Below, piece after piece: positions 17,162 to 25,869 of a stretch of DNA of 64,000 nt (position 1 is the stretch's first letter; every line of letters begins with the position of its first letter). Origin of the DNA: JBKPNJ01 sp963695705. Lineage in GTDB: Bacteria > Actinomycetota > Actinomycetes > Propionibacteriales > Nocardioidaceae. Location of the stretch: contig CAVOHB010000009.1 of the NCBI GenBank assembly GCA_963695705.1, positions 124,001 to 188,000 on the forward strand, read 5' to 3'. A program made the position numbers and the translations under genes. The notes beneath the pieces are model-generated. The model made no database searches, was not told the DNA's origin, and saw only the letters and a program-made list of their open reading frames with translations.

Positions 17162-18287
17162 TGCGATAGAGGTACGCAAGGTGGCTCTCGGCCATGTCTC
17201 GGACGCCAGCGGGCTGTCGGAACTGATCGATGCCGGCGTCATCGACGCCGACCGCGTGGTCGCGGTGATCGGCAAGACGGAGGGCAACGGGGGCGTCAAC
17301 GACTACACGCGGATCATCGCCGACCGGGCGTTCCGCGAGGTGCTCACGGGCCGGGGGACGCGTACCGCCGAGGAGGTCGCCCAGGTCCCGATCGTCTGGT
17401 CGGGCGGCACCGACGGGGTGATCAGTCCGCACGCGACGATCTTCGCGACTGTGCCGCCCGGCCAGGCAGAGTCGACCGACGAGCCGAGGCTGACCGTCGG
17501 GTTCGCGATGAGCGACATCCTGTTCCCGGAGGACATCGGCCGGACGGCGATGGTGGCGAAGGTCGCGACCGCGGTGAAGGAGGCGATGCAGCGCGCCGGC
17601 ATCGACGACCCCGCGGATGTGCACTACGTGCAGACCAAGACCCCGCTGCTGACGATCCACACCATCCAGGACGCCAAGAGCCGCGGAAAGACGGTCTGGA
17701 CCGAGCACACGCACGAGTCGATGGACCTCTCCAACGGGTGCACCGCGCTGGGCGTGGCCGTCGGGCTGGGCGAGATCGAGATGCCGACCGACGAGCAGGT
17801 CATGACCGACCGCTCGCTGTACTCCGCGGTCGCGTCCTGCTCCAGCGGCGTCGAGCTCGACCGGGCCCAGGTGGTCGTGGTCGGCAACGCGCGAGGCGTC
17901 GGCGGCCGCTACGCCATCGGGCATTCGGTGATGAGGGACGCGCTCGACCAGGAGGGGATCTGGAACGCGATCCACAACGCCGGGCTCGAGCTGCCCGATC
18001 GCCCGCGTCCCGACGACCTGGGCGGCCGGCTCGTCAACGTCTTCCTCAAGTGTGAGGTCAGCCAGGACGGCCGGGTGCGCGGCCGCCGCAACGCGATGCT
18101 CGACGACTCCGACGTGCACTGGCACCGGCAGATCAAGAGCTGTGTGGGCGGCGTCGCCGCCGCCGTCACCGGGGACCCGGCCGTCTTCGTCTCGGTGTCG
18201 GCTGCACACCAGGGCCCGGACGGCGGCGGCCCGGTCGCCGCGATCGTCGACCTGGGTGCCGAGCCGACCGGGTATAGGAGCGCCTAG
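17154..18287 (+). CDS. Ring-opening amidohydrolase, barbiturase/cyanuric acid hydrolase family
   Basis: A 377-residue member of the small AtzD/barbiturase family, a fold found essentially only in these enzymes and made of three similar domains. Recognisable parts are [15 protein letters not shown] (near residue 41), [11 protein letters not shown] (near 84), the CSSGVELD segment (near 227) and the C-terminal [12 protein letters not shown] metal-site region. The family uses Ser-Lys dyads, one per domain. Barbiturase opens barbiturate to ureidomalonate; cyanuric acid hydrolase makes carboxybiuret. The flanking uracil-type permease and Mo hydroxylase favour barbiturase, although sequence alone cannot exclude cyanurate. 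The ATG lies eight bases inside the carbamate kinase gene and follows GGAG at suitable spacing. Confidence 0.88.
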   Translation: MPDAIEVRKVALGHVSDASGLSELIDAGVIDADRVVAVIGKTEGNGGVNDYTRIIADRAFREVLTGRGTRTAEEVAQVPIVWSGGTDGVISPHATIFATVPPGQAESTDEPRLTVGFAMSDILFPEDIGRTAMVAKVATAVKEAMQRAGIDDPADVHYVQTKTPLLTIHTIQDAKSRGKTVWTEHTHESMDLSNGCTALGVAVGLGEIEMPTDEQVMTDRSLYSAVASCSSGVELDRAQVVVVGNARGVGGRYAIGHSVMRDALDQEGIWNAIHNAGLELPDRPRPDDLGGRLVNVFLKCEVSQDGRVRGRRNAMLDDSDVHWHRQIKSCVGGVAAAVTGDPAVFVSVSAAHQGPDGGGPVAAIVDLGAEPTGYRSA

Positions 18288-18370
18288 CCCGGTTTGCCCA
18301 CATTGGGTAATCGCGCGACTACTCAACGTTAGACTGGTTTCGCGAGTGATGCTGCCTGCTTCTCGTGGGG

Positions 18371-18377
18371 AAGGAGG
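18371..18377 (+). promoter_or_regulatory. Strong ribosome binding site fixing the start of the permease-GGDEF-EAL gene
   Basis: AAGGAGG lies five bases before the GTG at 18383, an ideal spacing. The reading frame is also open from a GTG at 18365, but that one has no such site. Confidence 0.75.
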
Positions 18378-18382
18378 CACGG

Positions 18383-21300
18383 GTGATTATCTCGGAAGTC
18401 GATCCTCCCCACGCGACGCTGGACAGCCCGCACCCCAGATCCTTGGGGTGGGTGCGCACCGCCTCGCTGGCCATGGGCGGGAGCAACCAGAGCCTGTTCC
18501 TGATGGGCGCGCTGCTGCTGGCGCAGGGCACCGCGGCGGTGCCCCTGCTCGCGGTGGGGCTGCTGCTCGGTCTCGCGGCGATGCCCGGATGGATCGAGCT
18601 GCTGCTGATGTGGCCGAACCGGGTCGGCGGCATCGCGGCCGTGTGCGGGGAGGCCTTCCGCCCCTACAGCGCTGTGCTCGCCAACCTGGCGGGCACGTGC
18701 TACTGGTGGGGCTGGGTCCCGACCTGTGGGCTCACCTCACTGCTGTCCGCCGCCGCGTTGCACGCCTGGTACCTGCCGGGCGTGCCGGTGACGCCACTCG
18801 CCGTCGCCATCCTGCTCGTGTTCGCCGGGCTGAACCTCCTGGGAGTACGCAAGGTCTCGACCGTCGGGGTGATGATCGCCGCCGGTGCCGGTGGACTCGC
18901 GTTCCTGTCGGTCCTGGTGCCGGTCGTGACCGGTCACGTCGACTGGGCTGTCGCCACCTCCTACTCCCTCCGGTCGCCGTTCGACGGCCTGTTCGGCTCG
19001 GTCACCAGCGCAATGGCCGGCCTGTATCTCATCGGCTTCGCCGCACCGGCCTTCGAGGCAGCCGGGTGTCACGTCGGCGAGACCACGAACCCCGAGCGCA
19101 ACGTCCCCCGCGCGTTCTACGCCAGCGCCGCGATGGCGTGCCTGTTCTTCGTCGCGGTGCCCGTCGTCTGGCTCGGAGTGCTGGGCGCCCATCCGCTGGA
19201 AGGAGACCTGGCGCAGTCGCTGGCTCCCGCCTTCGCCCCCCTGCTCGGCGGCGCGGCCCGCGGGGCGGCGGTGTGGCTGCTGGTACTCAACATGTTCCAC
19301 GGAACGCTCCAACCGCTCGCCGGCGCGTCACGGACCCTGTCCCAGCTGTCCGAGGACGGCCTGCTGCCGCGCTGGCTGGCCCGCAGGTCCGCGCGTGACG
19401 TGCCCTGGGTGGCCACCGCGCTGACGGCGGGGATGTCGATCGTGTTCCTGCTGCTCGGCGACCCGGTCTGGATGATCGCCGCAGCCAACCTGACGTACCT
19501 GATCGGCATCGCGCTGCCGAGCGTCGCGGTGTGGCTGCTGCGCCGCCACTCCCCGGGGCTCCACCGGCCCTATCGGGCGCCCCGCGGGACGATCGGGCTG
19601 GGTCTGGTGGCCGCGGGCACCTGGGCCGTCGCGGCCGTGCTCGGCTTCCAGCAGTTCGGCCTGCCCACCGTCGTCTTCGGGATGGGTCTGGCCTATTCGG
19701 GTGCGGCGCTGTACGCGCTGCGCCGCTGGAGCGATCGACGGCTGGCCGGGTCGTCGGGCATCCGCAACTCCCTGCACAAGAAGCTCACCGGCGCCATGTT
19801 GCTGGTGATGACGCTGGACAGCGTCGGGTACCTGGTGGCGGTCGGTTACGTCGACCGGGGGGCCCCGGCGCTGATCGCCGCGCTCGAGGACATCTTCGTC
19901 GCGGTCGCGCTCATCACGATCTCGGTGGGTCTCGTGCTGCCGGGAATGATCGCCCACGTGGCCGGCGAGGTCGCCGCAGCCGCCGACCGCCTGGCGACGG
20001 GCACGCTGGCCGACCTGACCCGGTCGATGGAGAGCCTCGCGGCAGGTGACCTGAATGCCGTGCGCGCCAGGATCGACCGCCAGCGGGTGGTGGTCCACGC
20101 CGCCGACGAGCTGGGAGCGATGGCCAGGAGCTTCAACACCATGCAGGACGAAGTGGAGCGCGCCGCCGTGGCGCTCGGTGGAGCCCGCGAAGAGCTGCGC
20201 TCCTCCCGCGGTCACCTCGAGCACCTGGCCGCCACCGATCCGCTCACCGGCGTCTCGAACCGCCGCCACTTCGAGAAGGAACTGGAGCGTGAGGTGAGCC
20301 TCAGCAGGCTGTCCTCCGCGTCGCGCCGGTCCGCGGCCCTGCTCGTCCTCGACCTCGACAACTTCAAGTACGTCAATGACAGCCACGGCCACGCCGTCGG
20401 AGACGTCGTGCTGCAGCGGATCGCCACCCTGCTCCGCGAGCGGCTGCGCGCCACCGATGTCATCGCACGTCTCGGCGGCGACGAGTTCGCGGTGCTGCTG
20501 CGAGACGTACGCCCCACCAAGGTCGTCGACATCGCGCGCAGCCTCGGCGACGCGATCCGCACGGCGCGCTTCCGGGTCGACAGCGGCCAGCAGCTGCGAC
20601 TCAGCGTCAGCATCGGCATTACCACGTTCGGCAGCGCCGACGACCTGAGCCCGGCGGAGCTGCTGGTCAACGCCGACATCGCCATGTACGACGCGAAGGA
20701 CGCCGGACGCGACCGGGTATCGGTCGCCGCCGCCGACGTGCACCAGGCCCGGGTCAAGTCCCGGCAGACGTGGCTGCAGCGGATCCGGGAGGCTCTCGAG
20801 CTCGACCAGCTGGAGCTGCACGCGCAGCCGATCATGCACCTGGCGACGGGACGGGTGACCCAGCACGAGCTGCTGCTGCGGATGCGCAGCGACTCCGGGG
20901 AGATGATCCCGCCCGCCGCGTTCCTCGACATCGCCGAACGGTCCGGTGTGGTGCGCGACATCGACCAGTGGGTGGTGAGGAAGGCCTGCCGGTTGATCGC
21001 CGAGGGCCACGCGTGGGGAGATGTGCCCCGGCTGGAGGTGAACGTCTCGGGGGTCTCGGTCAGCGATCCGGACTTCCTGCGGCTGATCGAGCCCGAGCTG
21101 ACGGCGCTGGGAGGCTTGGCCGCCAACCTGGTCTTCGAGCTGACCGAGACCGCCGCGGTGACGAATCTCGCACACGCGACCGCCTTCGCCGAGGGGATCG
21201 CGCCGTTCGGATGTGAGCTGGCGCTGGACGACTTCGGCGTCGGCTTCGGATCGTTCTACTACCTCAAGCACCTGTCCTGCCAGTACCTGAAGATCGACGG

Positions 21301-21565
21301 CGAGTTCATCCGCTCGCTGACCACCAGCCCCGTCGACCAGGTCTTCGTGCGGGCGATGGTCGAACTCGCGCGAGGGCTCGGCCAGCTCACGATCGCCGAG
21401 TTCGTGGAGGACGAGCAGACCCTGCGGCTGATCACCGAGCTGGGCGTCGACTTCGCGCAGGGGTACTTCATCGGCCACCCGGTACCGCTGGCAGCAACTC
21501 CGCCGCGGTTCTCCTCCACCCGTGCAGGGTTTGCCGCCGCGCAGGTACGCCACGCGGAGCCGTAG
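18383..21565 (+). CDS. APC-type permease fused to HAMP, GGDEF and EAL domains
   Basis: A 1060-residue fusion. Residues 1 to about 450 form an amino acid-polyamine-organocation permease with roughly 12 hydrophobic segments. Two further membrane helices (about 470-535) lead to a HAMP-like linker. A diguanylate cyclase domain follows with an intact GGDEF at 698-702, then a phosphodiesterase domain whose EAL signature reads ELL at 829-831. The other EAL-domain metal and substrate residues look present (EVNVSG, FELTETA, LDDFG, LKIDGEFIR, AEFVEDE). The permease part may sense or import a ligand and gate cyclic di-GMP synthesis or breakdown. The gene follows the barbiturase by 95 bases and may respond to a nitrogen compound (inference). 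It could have evolved from a solute carrier that is now sensor only. Confidence 0.87.
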   Translation: MIISEVDPPHATLDSPHPRSLGWVRTASLAMGGSNQSLFLMGALLLAQGTAAVPLLAVGLLLGLAAMPGWIELLLMWPNRVGGIAAVCGEAFRPYSAVLANLAGTCYWWGWVPTCGLTSLLSAAALHAWYLPGVPVTPLAVAILLVFAGLNLLGVRKVSTVGVMIAAGAGGLAFLSVLVPVVTGHVDWAVATSYSLRSPFDGLFGSVTSAMAGLYLIGFAAPAFEAAGCHVGETTNPERNVPRAFYASAAMACLFFVAVPVVWLGVLGAHPLEGDLAQSLAPAFAPLLGGAARGAAVWLLVLNMFHGTLQPLAGASRTLSQLSEDGLLPRWLARRSARDVPWVATALTAGMSIVFLLLGDPVWMIAAANLTYLIGIALPSVAVWLLRRHSPGLHRPYRAPRGTIGLGLVAAGTWAVAAVLGFQQFGLPTVVFGMGLAYSGAALYALRRWSDRRLAGSSGIRNSLHKKLTGAMLLVMTLDSVGYLVAVGYVDRGAPALIAALEDIFVAVALITISVGLVLPGMIAHVAGEVAAAADRLATGTLADLTRSMESLAAGDLNAVRARIDRQRVVVHAADELGAMARSFNTMQDEVERAAVALGGAREELRSSRGHLEHLAATDPLTGVSNRRHFEKELEREVSLSRLSSASRRSAALLVLDLDNFKYVNDSHGHAVGDVVLQRIATLLRERLRATDVIARLGGDEFAVLLRDVRPTKVVDIARSLGDAIRTARFRVDSGQQLRLSVSIGITTFGSADDLSPAELLVNADIAMYDAKDAGRDRVSVAAADVHQARVKSRQTWLQRIREALELDQLELHAQPIMHLATGRVTQHELLLRMRSDSGEMIPPAAFLDIAERSGVVRDIDQWVVRKACRLIAEGHAWGDVPRLEVNVSGVSVSDPDFLRLIEPELTALGGLAANLVFELTETAAVTNLAHATAFAEGIAPFGCELALDDFGVGFGSFYYLKHLSCQYLKIDGEFIRSLTTSPVDQVFVRAMVELARGLGQLTIAEFVEDEQTLRLITELGVDFAQGYFIGHPVPLAATPPRFSSTRAGFAAAQVRHAEP

Positions 21566-21594
21566 ACCCGCTGCGCGGCTGACCACCTGCACGA

Positions 21595-22212
21595 TCACGA
21601 GGTGTCCTCCAGGATCACGAGCCGCTCCGGCCAGCCCGCGGAAAGGCTCGAGCCGTCGACGATGATGTCGGCGCGCTCGCGGGTGCGGTGGGCGGCGGCG
21701 AACTCGGCCTCGGTCAGCATCCAGCGCCGCCACTGCGGCGCCAGCGTGTGCCCGTCCCGGGCCAGGCCCCTGCTCAGCCGGTCGTCCTCGCTCGCCTCGA
21801 CCCAGACCAGCAGCGAGATCCACGACCCGAACGAGAGGGGTGCCGATCCGACGCCCTCGAGCAGGAGCGCAGGCGCGGGCTCCACCTCGTGCCACTCCTC
21901 GAACCGCGAGCGCCCCCAGTCGTATCGCTGGTAGCGGGCAGTCCGCCCGCCGCGCAGCGGGTCGAGGATCTGGGCCGTGATCCGCGCCACCAGCTCGTCG
22001 TCGAGACCGGTCCAGCCCCGGTAACAGTCGTCCATGTGGACCAGCGGGACGGTCCAGCCCGTCTGCGCGACCAGAGCCTGCCGGAGGGCTCCGGCCAGCG
22101 TCGTCTTGCCGGACCCCGCCGGGCCGTCGACGCAGACCAGGCGGGTGTCCCCCAGTCGTGGGGGGCTGGCGGCGATGCGGGCGGCGAGGGTCGCGAGTGC
22201 GATTGTCCTCAC
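21595..22212 (-). CDS. Uridine kinase-like P-loop protein
   Basis: A 205-residue cytosolic P-loop NTPase with Walker A GPAGSGKTT at residues 30-38, a V-H-M-D-D-C-Y segment typical of uridine kinase/phosphoribulokinase-like enzymes, and LLLEGVGS as the second strand. It resembles the uridine kinase group but is shorter and could phosphorylate another small molecule. The start is GTG at 2212 of the 20-kb mark (position 22212 on the minus strand). It is converging on the permease-GGDEF-EAL gene and lies 12 bases downstream of the small membrane protein on the same strand. Confidence 0.7.
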   Translation of the reverse strand: MRTIALATLAARIAASPPRLGDTRLVCVDGPAGSGKTTLAGALRQALVAQTGWTVPLVHMDDCYRGWTGLDDELVARITAQILDPLRGGRTARYQRYDWGRSRFEEWHEVEPAPALLLEGVGSAPLSFGSWISLLVWVEASEDDRLSRGLARDGHTLAPQWRRWMLTEAEFAAAHRTRERADIIVDGSSLSAGWPERLVILEDTS

Positions 22213-22224
22213 GCGATCACGGCG

Positions 22225-22701
22225 TCAGTTGATGCCGCGGTTCTTCAGGATCTGCTCGATCTCGGCGAAGTCGCTGTCCACCGACGACGCCGGCTGGCTG
22301 CGCGTGCTGCCAACCGACTTGGGTGGCTTCGCGCCCGGTCCGCCGCGTGCGGGCTTGCCTGCGGCCTCCACCCCTGGCGTCGCCGCCGTGGCACCCGGGC
22401 GCCGCCGGGCGAGCATCCCCGCCACGACGAGGAGGACGGCACCGATGCCGCCGATGATGATCCCCAGCCACACCGTGGGTGAGAACACAAGGTTGACCGC
22501 CCAGTCACCGAACGCGGCCCCGACCTTCCAGATCAGCTTCAACACGCCGGTGAGGTACGCGGCGATGGGCATCAGTGACAGACCGAAGCCGCGGAGCCCG
22601 GCCGCGAGGTCGCGACGCTTCCAGGCCAGCCAGCTCAGCGCGACACCGATGCCCGACAGGCCGACCACCAGCGGAAGCCAGGAGATGTCGTTGTAATCCA
22701 C
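22225..22701 (-). CDS. Small conserved membrane protein, function unknown
   Basis: A 158-residue protein with three hydrophobic segments: about residues 8-26, 40-60 and 77-97, the last being the strongest (WLGIIIGGIGAVLLVVAGML). A cytoplasmic tail of about 60 residues, rich in Pro, Gly, Lys and Ala, ends in a short acidic helix (DFAEIEQILKNRG). I do not recognise the family. It is divergent from the SseB-domain gene and shares a strand with the P-loop kinase gene. ATG start. Confidence 0.65.
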   Translation of the reverse strand: MDYNDISWLPLVVGLSGIGVALSWLAWKRRDLAAGLRGFGLSLMPIAAYLTGVLKLIWKVGAAFGDWAVNLVFSPTVWLGIIIGGIGAVLLVVAGMLARRRPGATAATPGVEAAGKPARGGPGAKPPKSVGSTRSQPASSVDSDFAEIEQILKNRGIN

Positions 22702-22820
22702 CCCTCAAGCGTCGCACATTCGGCGCCGTATTCACCTCCGGGAAGACCCCCATTCTGGATCGGGTCCGGGCCGGGGTTCTGTCCGGTGATACGACGTCGT
22801 CGCGGGCTAGGTTGGGGAGG

Positions 22821-23309
22821 GTGAGGAGCATCCCTGACCCCGGTTTCGCCGGTGACGCGGGCGAGGCGGATCCGGCGGTGACAGAGGCGCTGCAGGCGTA
22901 CACCGTCGACGGGATCTCGGCGCCGCTGATCCAAGCGCTGCTCGGTGCCCGCCTCCTGGTGCCCGTGGTGTCGATGCCCGCGGCGGCGCAGGGGAGCGAT
23001 CACGGGTCGGAGATGGCCGCCGTCATGATCAGGGGGACGGACGGCCGCACGGCGCAGCTGGCCTTCACCAGCATGGCCGCCATGCGCAGCTGGGACGGCA
23101 CGGCCAGACCGGTGCCGCTGCCGTGCCGGCAGGTGGCGCGGGGGGCACTCGAGCAGGGCGCCGCGGCGGTCGTCGTCGACATCGGCCACAGCGGCGTGGT
23201 CCTGGAGACCGACGTGCTGCGGCATGCGGCAGCGGGCCACCAGCTGGTCCGTGAGGGCGCCGCGTTCGCCTGGGTGATCCCCGTCCGGGCCGAGCGGCGG
23301 GAGGCCTGA
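22821..23309 (+). CDS. SseB N-terminal-domain protein
   Basis: A 162-residue protein matching the SseB N-terminal domain found in many actinobacteria just upstream of infC. Supporting segments are ALLGARLLVPVV (near residue 40), GRTAQLAFTSMAAMRSW (near 75) and the C-terminal GAAAVVVDIGHSGVVL. No membrane segment is evident. The function of these stand-alone SseB proteins is unknown. I chose the GTG at 22821, which directly follows a purine-rich GGGGAGG; the close spacing makes the start uncertain, and a GTG at 22879 is an alternative. Confidence 0.65.
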   Translation: MRSIPDPGFAGDAGEADPAVTEALQAYTVDGISAPLIQALLGARLLVPVVSMPAAAQGSDHGSEMAAVMIRGTDGRTAQLAFTSMAAMRSWDGTARPVPLPCRQVARGALEQGAAAVVVDIGHSGVVLETDVLRHAAAGHQLVREGAAFAWVIPVRAERREA

Positions 23310-23350
23310 CTCCGACCCGGTTCCGCGGCGTACGAGCCGGGAGGCCCGGC

Positions 23351-23359
23351 TGCTATCCT
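23351..23359 (+). promoter_or_regulatory. Extended -10 promoter element for infC operon
   Basis: TGCTATCCT reads as a TGn extended -10 followed by TATCCT. No good -35 lies 16-18 bases upstream, as is common with extended -10 promoters. It would give an infC leader of about 230 bases. Confidence 0.4.
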
Positions 23360-23516
23360 GGATTCTCGACCGATCGCGCCCGCAGCACCCGCCCAACGTG
23401 CGGTGAGCGCGATTTGCAAGCGGAGCCCACCTCCCACCCGCCGACCGACAAGGTCATCGGGTTTGGTCAACCGGCCCCCCGGGGCTGGTTCCGCGTCGCC
23501 TTGGCGGCGTTCGGGT

Positions 23517-23549
23517 GGCTTCCGTGCGTGACGGTACGGGAGCCTTTTT
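23517..23549 (+). terminator. Attenuator-like intrinsic terminator in the infC leader
   Basis: GGCTTCCGT (23517-23525) pairs with ACGGGAGCC (23536-23544), nine pairs with one G-U, across a 10-base loop, and is followed at once by five T. It lies 46 bases before the infC start, within a leader that also contains the self-complementary CCGGCCCCCCGGGGCTGG stretch at 23471-23488. A terminator inside the leader, before the first gene, indicates control by attenuation. Ribosomal protein L20 or initiation factor 3 feedback is known for infC operons in other bacteria; which signal acts here is not visible. Confidence 0.65.
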
Positions 23550-23594
23550 CGTTCCGGTGGTCGACGGCCCAGTCACCGAACCACAGGAGGACCC

Positions 23595-24269
23595 ATTACC
23601 ACAGAGTTGCGCGTCAACGACCGAATCCGCGTACCCGAGGTACGGCTCGTCGGTCCGAACGGCGAACAGGTCGGCATCGTGCGCATCGACGACGCACTGA
23701 GACTGGCCCAGGAGTCCGAACTGGACCTGGTCGAGGTAGCCCCGACGGCACGTCCACCGGTCTGCAAGCTGATGGACTACGGCAAGTACAAGTACGAGAC
23801 CGCCCAGAAGGCACGCGAAGCGCGACGCAACCAGACCAACACGGTGATCAAGGAGATGAAGCTCCGACCCAAGATCGACTCGCACGACTACGAGACGAAG
23901 AAGGGTCACGTCGTCCGGTTCCTGCGGGCGGGGGACAAGGTCAAGATCACGATCATGTTCCGCGGCCGTGAGCAGCACCGGCCGGAGCTGGGGTTCCGGC
24001 TGCTGCAGCGGCTCGCCGAGGACGTGACCGAACTCGGTTACGTCGAGTCGGCACCGAAGCAGGACGGCAGGAACATGATCATGGTGCTCGGACCGCACAA
24101 GAAGAAGTCGGAGGCGAAGGCCGACGTCAGGGCGGACAAGGCCCGCGAGGTCGCCGAACGCGACGCCGACCGGGAGGCGCAGCGCGCGCACCGGGTCGCC
24201 AGCCGGCCCGAACACGTATCACCGAAGAAACCGCGCGGTCGCTCCGAGAACCTCGACCCGGACATGTGA
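23595..24269 (+). CDS. infC: Translation initiation factor IF-3 (AUU start)
   Basis: A 224-residue IF-3, which binds the 30S subunit, prevents premature 50S joining and checks the initiation codon. The N-domain has [15 protein letters not shown]; the C-domain has KEMKLRPKI and [11 protein letters not shown]; a basic C-terminal tail of about 45 residues is typical of actinobacteria. The start is an ATT at 23595, four bases after a perfect AGGAGG, giving I/M-T-T-E-L-R. The first standard codon in frame, TTG at 23607, would lose conserved residues. IF-3 discriminates against AUU, so this start gives the classical autoregulation of infC. It heads the infC-rpmI-rplT operon. Confidence 0.93.
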   Translation: MTTELRVNDRIRVPEVRLVGPNGEQVGIVRIDDALRLAQESELDLVEVAPTARPPVCKLMDYGKYKYETAQKAREARRNQTNTVIKEMKLRPKIDSHDYETKKGHVVRFLRAGDKVKITIMFRGREQHRPELGFRLLQRLAEDVTELGYVESAPKQDGRNMIMVLGPHKKKSEAKADVRADKAREVAERDADREAQRAHRVASRPEHVSPKKPRGRSENLDPDM

Positions 24270-24342
24270 GCCGCGCCGCACAACTACCCAAGCATTACTA
24301 CCGAAGCTGTGCTTCACCAGGATCGAAAGAGGTCGCAGGGCA

Positions 24343-24537
24343 ATGCCGAAGATGAAGATGCACTCCGGTGCGAGCAAGCGTTTCAAGGTCACCGGGTCGG
24401 GAAAGGTCCTGCGCGGGAAGGCCAATCGCGCCCACCTGCTCGAGCACAAGTCGTCGACCCGTAAGCGCCGGCTGGCCGGCACCCAGACGGTCTCCAAGGC
24501 AGACACCAAGAGGGCCAAGCGGCTGATCGGAAAGTAG
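24343..24537 (+). CDS. rpmI: 50S ribosomal protein L35
   Basis: A 64-residue, very basic ribosomal protein L35 that binds 23S rRNA. It shows the family core [20 protein letters not shown] and the central H-L-L-E-H-K-S. It lies 73 bases after infC in the conserved infC-rpmI-rplT order. ATG start preceded by GAAAGAGG. Confidence 0.97.
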   Translation: MPKMKMHSGASKRFKVTGSGKVLRGKANRAHLLEHKSSTRKRRLAGTQTVSKADTKRAKRLIGK

Positions 24538-24606
24538 ACCTCGTTCCTCGATCGCCCAGGCGCCGTGCGCACCGCACCCCGGCGTCGCTTTCCCAAGGAG
24601 TAACAC

Positions 24607-24999
24607 GTGGCACGCGTCAAGAGAGCCGTCAACGCCCACAAGAAGCGCCGGGAGACCCTCGAGCGCGCATCCGGCTACCGCGGACAGCGGTCCCGGCTGT
24701 ACCGCAAGGCCAAGGAGCAGGTCACCCATTCGCTGGTCTACAGCTACCGTGACCGCAAGGCTCGCAAGGGTGACTTCCGTCGCCTCTGGATCACTCGCAT
24801 CAACGCGGCGGCGCGGGCGAACGGCATGACCTACAACCGGTTCATCCAGGGTCTGCACGCCGCCGACGTTGCGGTCGACCGCAAGATGCTCGCCGACCTC
24901 GCGGTCCATGACGGCGCGGCCTTCGCCAAGCTGGTGGACCTGGCCAAGGCGAGCCTGCCGGCCACCGACACGCACACCGGCGACGGCGCAGCCGCCTGA
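24607..24999 (+). CDS. rplT: 50S ribosomal protein L20
   Basis: A 130-residue ribosomal protein L20, an early assembly protein on 23S rRNA and a translational repressor of its own operon in several bacteria. It shows the helical basic N-terminus ([14 protein letters not shown]), the [13 protein letters not shown] core and the [11 protein letters not shown] segment. GTG start with AAGGAG six bases upstream. It follows rpmI by 69 bases and precedes the rRNA methyltransferase by 25. Confidence 0.97.
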   Translation: MARVKRAVNAHKKRRETLERASGYRGQRSRLYRKAKEQVTHSLVYSYRDRKARKGDFRRLWITRINAAARANGMTYNRFIQGLHAADVAVDRKMLADLAVHDGAAFAKLVDLAKASLPATDTHTGDGAAA

Positions 25000-25024
25000 G
25001 ACGGTTCACCGCAGGTCGATCCAG

Positions 25025-25843
25025 GTGGAGCCCGTCGAGCTGACGTCGCCCCAGTCCCCGACGGTGAAGGCGGCGCGACGGCTGGCGAAGGCCAACTCGC
25101 GGGCGCTCCGGCGGATGTTCCTGGCCGAGGGGCCGCAGGCGGTCCGCGAGGCACTGCGCCGACCCGGGACGGTGACGGAGATCTTCGCCACGCCCGCGGC
25201 CGAGGAGCGGAACCCCGCGCTGCGACAGACCGCCCTCGACTCCGATGTCGGCTGGCGACGGGTGTCGACGCAGGTGGTGACGTCGCTCAGCGGCACCGTC
25301 AACCCGCAGGGCCTGGTCGCCGTCTGCCGGTTCGTCGACCAGCCGATGGAGGCGATCCTCGAGCAGGCGCCAGGTCTGCTGGCGGTTTGCGCGGACATCC
25401 GCGATCCCGGGAACGCCGGGACGGTGATCCGCTGCGCCGACGCGGCCGGGGCCGACGCGGTGATCTTGGCGGGTGAGTCCGTCGACCCCTACAACGGCAA
25501 GTGCGTACGCGCCAGCGCCGGCAGCATCTTCCATCTGCCGATCTGCACGGCCGGCAGCACGGTCGACGCGCTGGAGCTGCTGGCCCGCAGCGGCGTGCGA
25601 GTCCTGGCCGCCGACGCCTCCGGCGACGTCAGCCTCGACGAGGTGATCGCCGACGGGCGGCTGGCCGGCCCGACCGCATGGCTGTTCGGGAACGAGGCGC
25701 ATGGGCTTGCCGACGTCGCCATCTCCAGGGCCGACGCGGTGGTCCGCATACCCATCTACGGGCAGGCCGAAAGCCTGAACCTGGCCGCCGCCGCCGCTGT
25801 CTGCCTGTACGCATCGGCACGAGTCCGTCACCATGAGCGGTAA
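25025..25843 (+). CDS. SpoU/TrmH-family rRNA 2'-O-methyltransferase
   Basis: A 272-residue SAM-dependent SPOUT methyltransferase. An N-terminal L30e-like substrate-binding domain (residues 1-100, with FLAEGPQAVREAL) precedes the SpoU domain with its three motifs: DIRDPGNAGTVIR, WLFGNEAHGL and IPIYGQAESLNLAAAAAVCLY, which form the trefoil knot. It methylates a ribose 2'-OH in rRNA. The position between rplT and pheS is where TsnR-like proteins sit in actinobacteria. The GTG at 25025 gives the expected N-terminus, and open frame further upstream only overlaps rplT. Confidence 0.9.
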   Translation: MEPVELTSPQSPTVKAARRLAKANSRALRRMFLAEGPQAVREALRRPGTVTEIFATPAAEERNPALRQTALDSDVGWRRVSTQVVTSLSGTVNPQGLVAVCRFVDQPMEAILEQAPGLLAVCADIRDPGNAGTVIRCADAAGADAVILAGESVDPYNGKCVRASAGSIFHLPICTAGSTVDALELLARSGVRVLAADASGDVSLDEVIADGRLAGPTAWLFGNEAHGLADVAISRADAVVRIPIYGQAESLNLAAAAAVCLYASARVRHHER

Positions 25844-25869
25844 GGCGCATCATCGAACCGGGTCGCGGC

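Noticed and set aside
18303..18335. Promoter TTGGGT/TAGACT before the permease-GGDEF-EAL gene
   Set aside because: The spacer is 21 bases, too long for a standard promoter.
20867..20875. EAL domain called inactive because the signature reads ELL
   Set aside because: The middle residue varies in active enzymes, and the other metal and substrate residues appear present.
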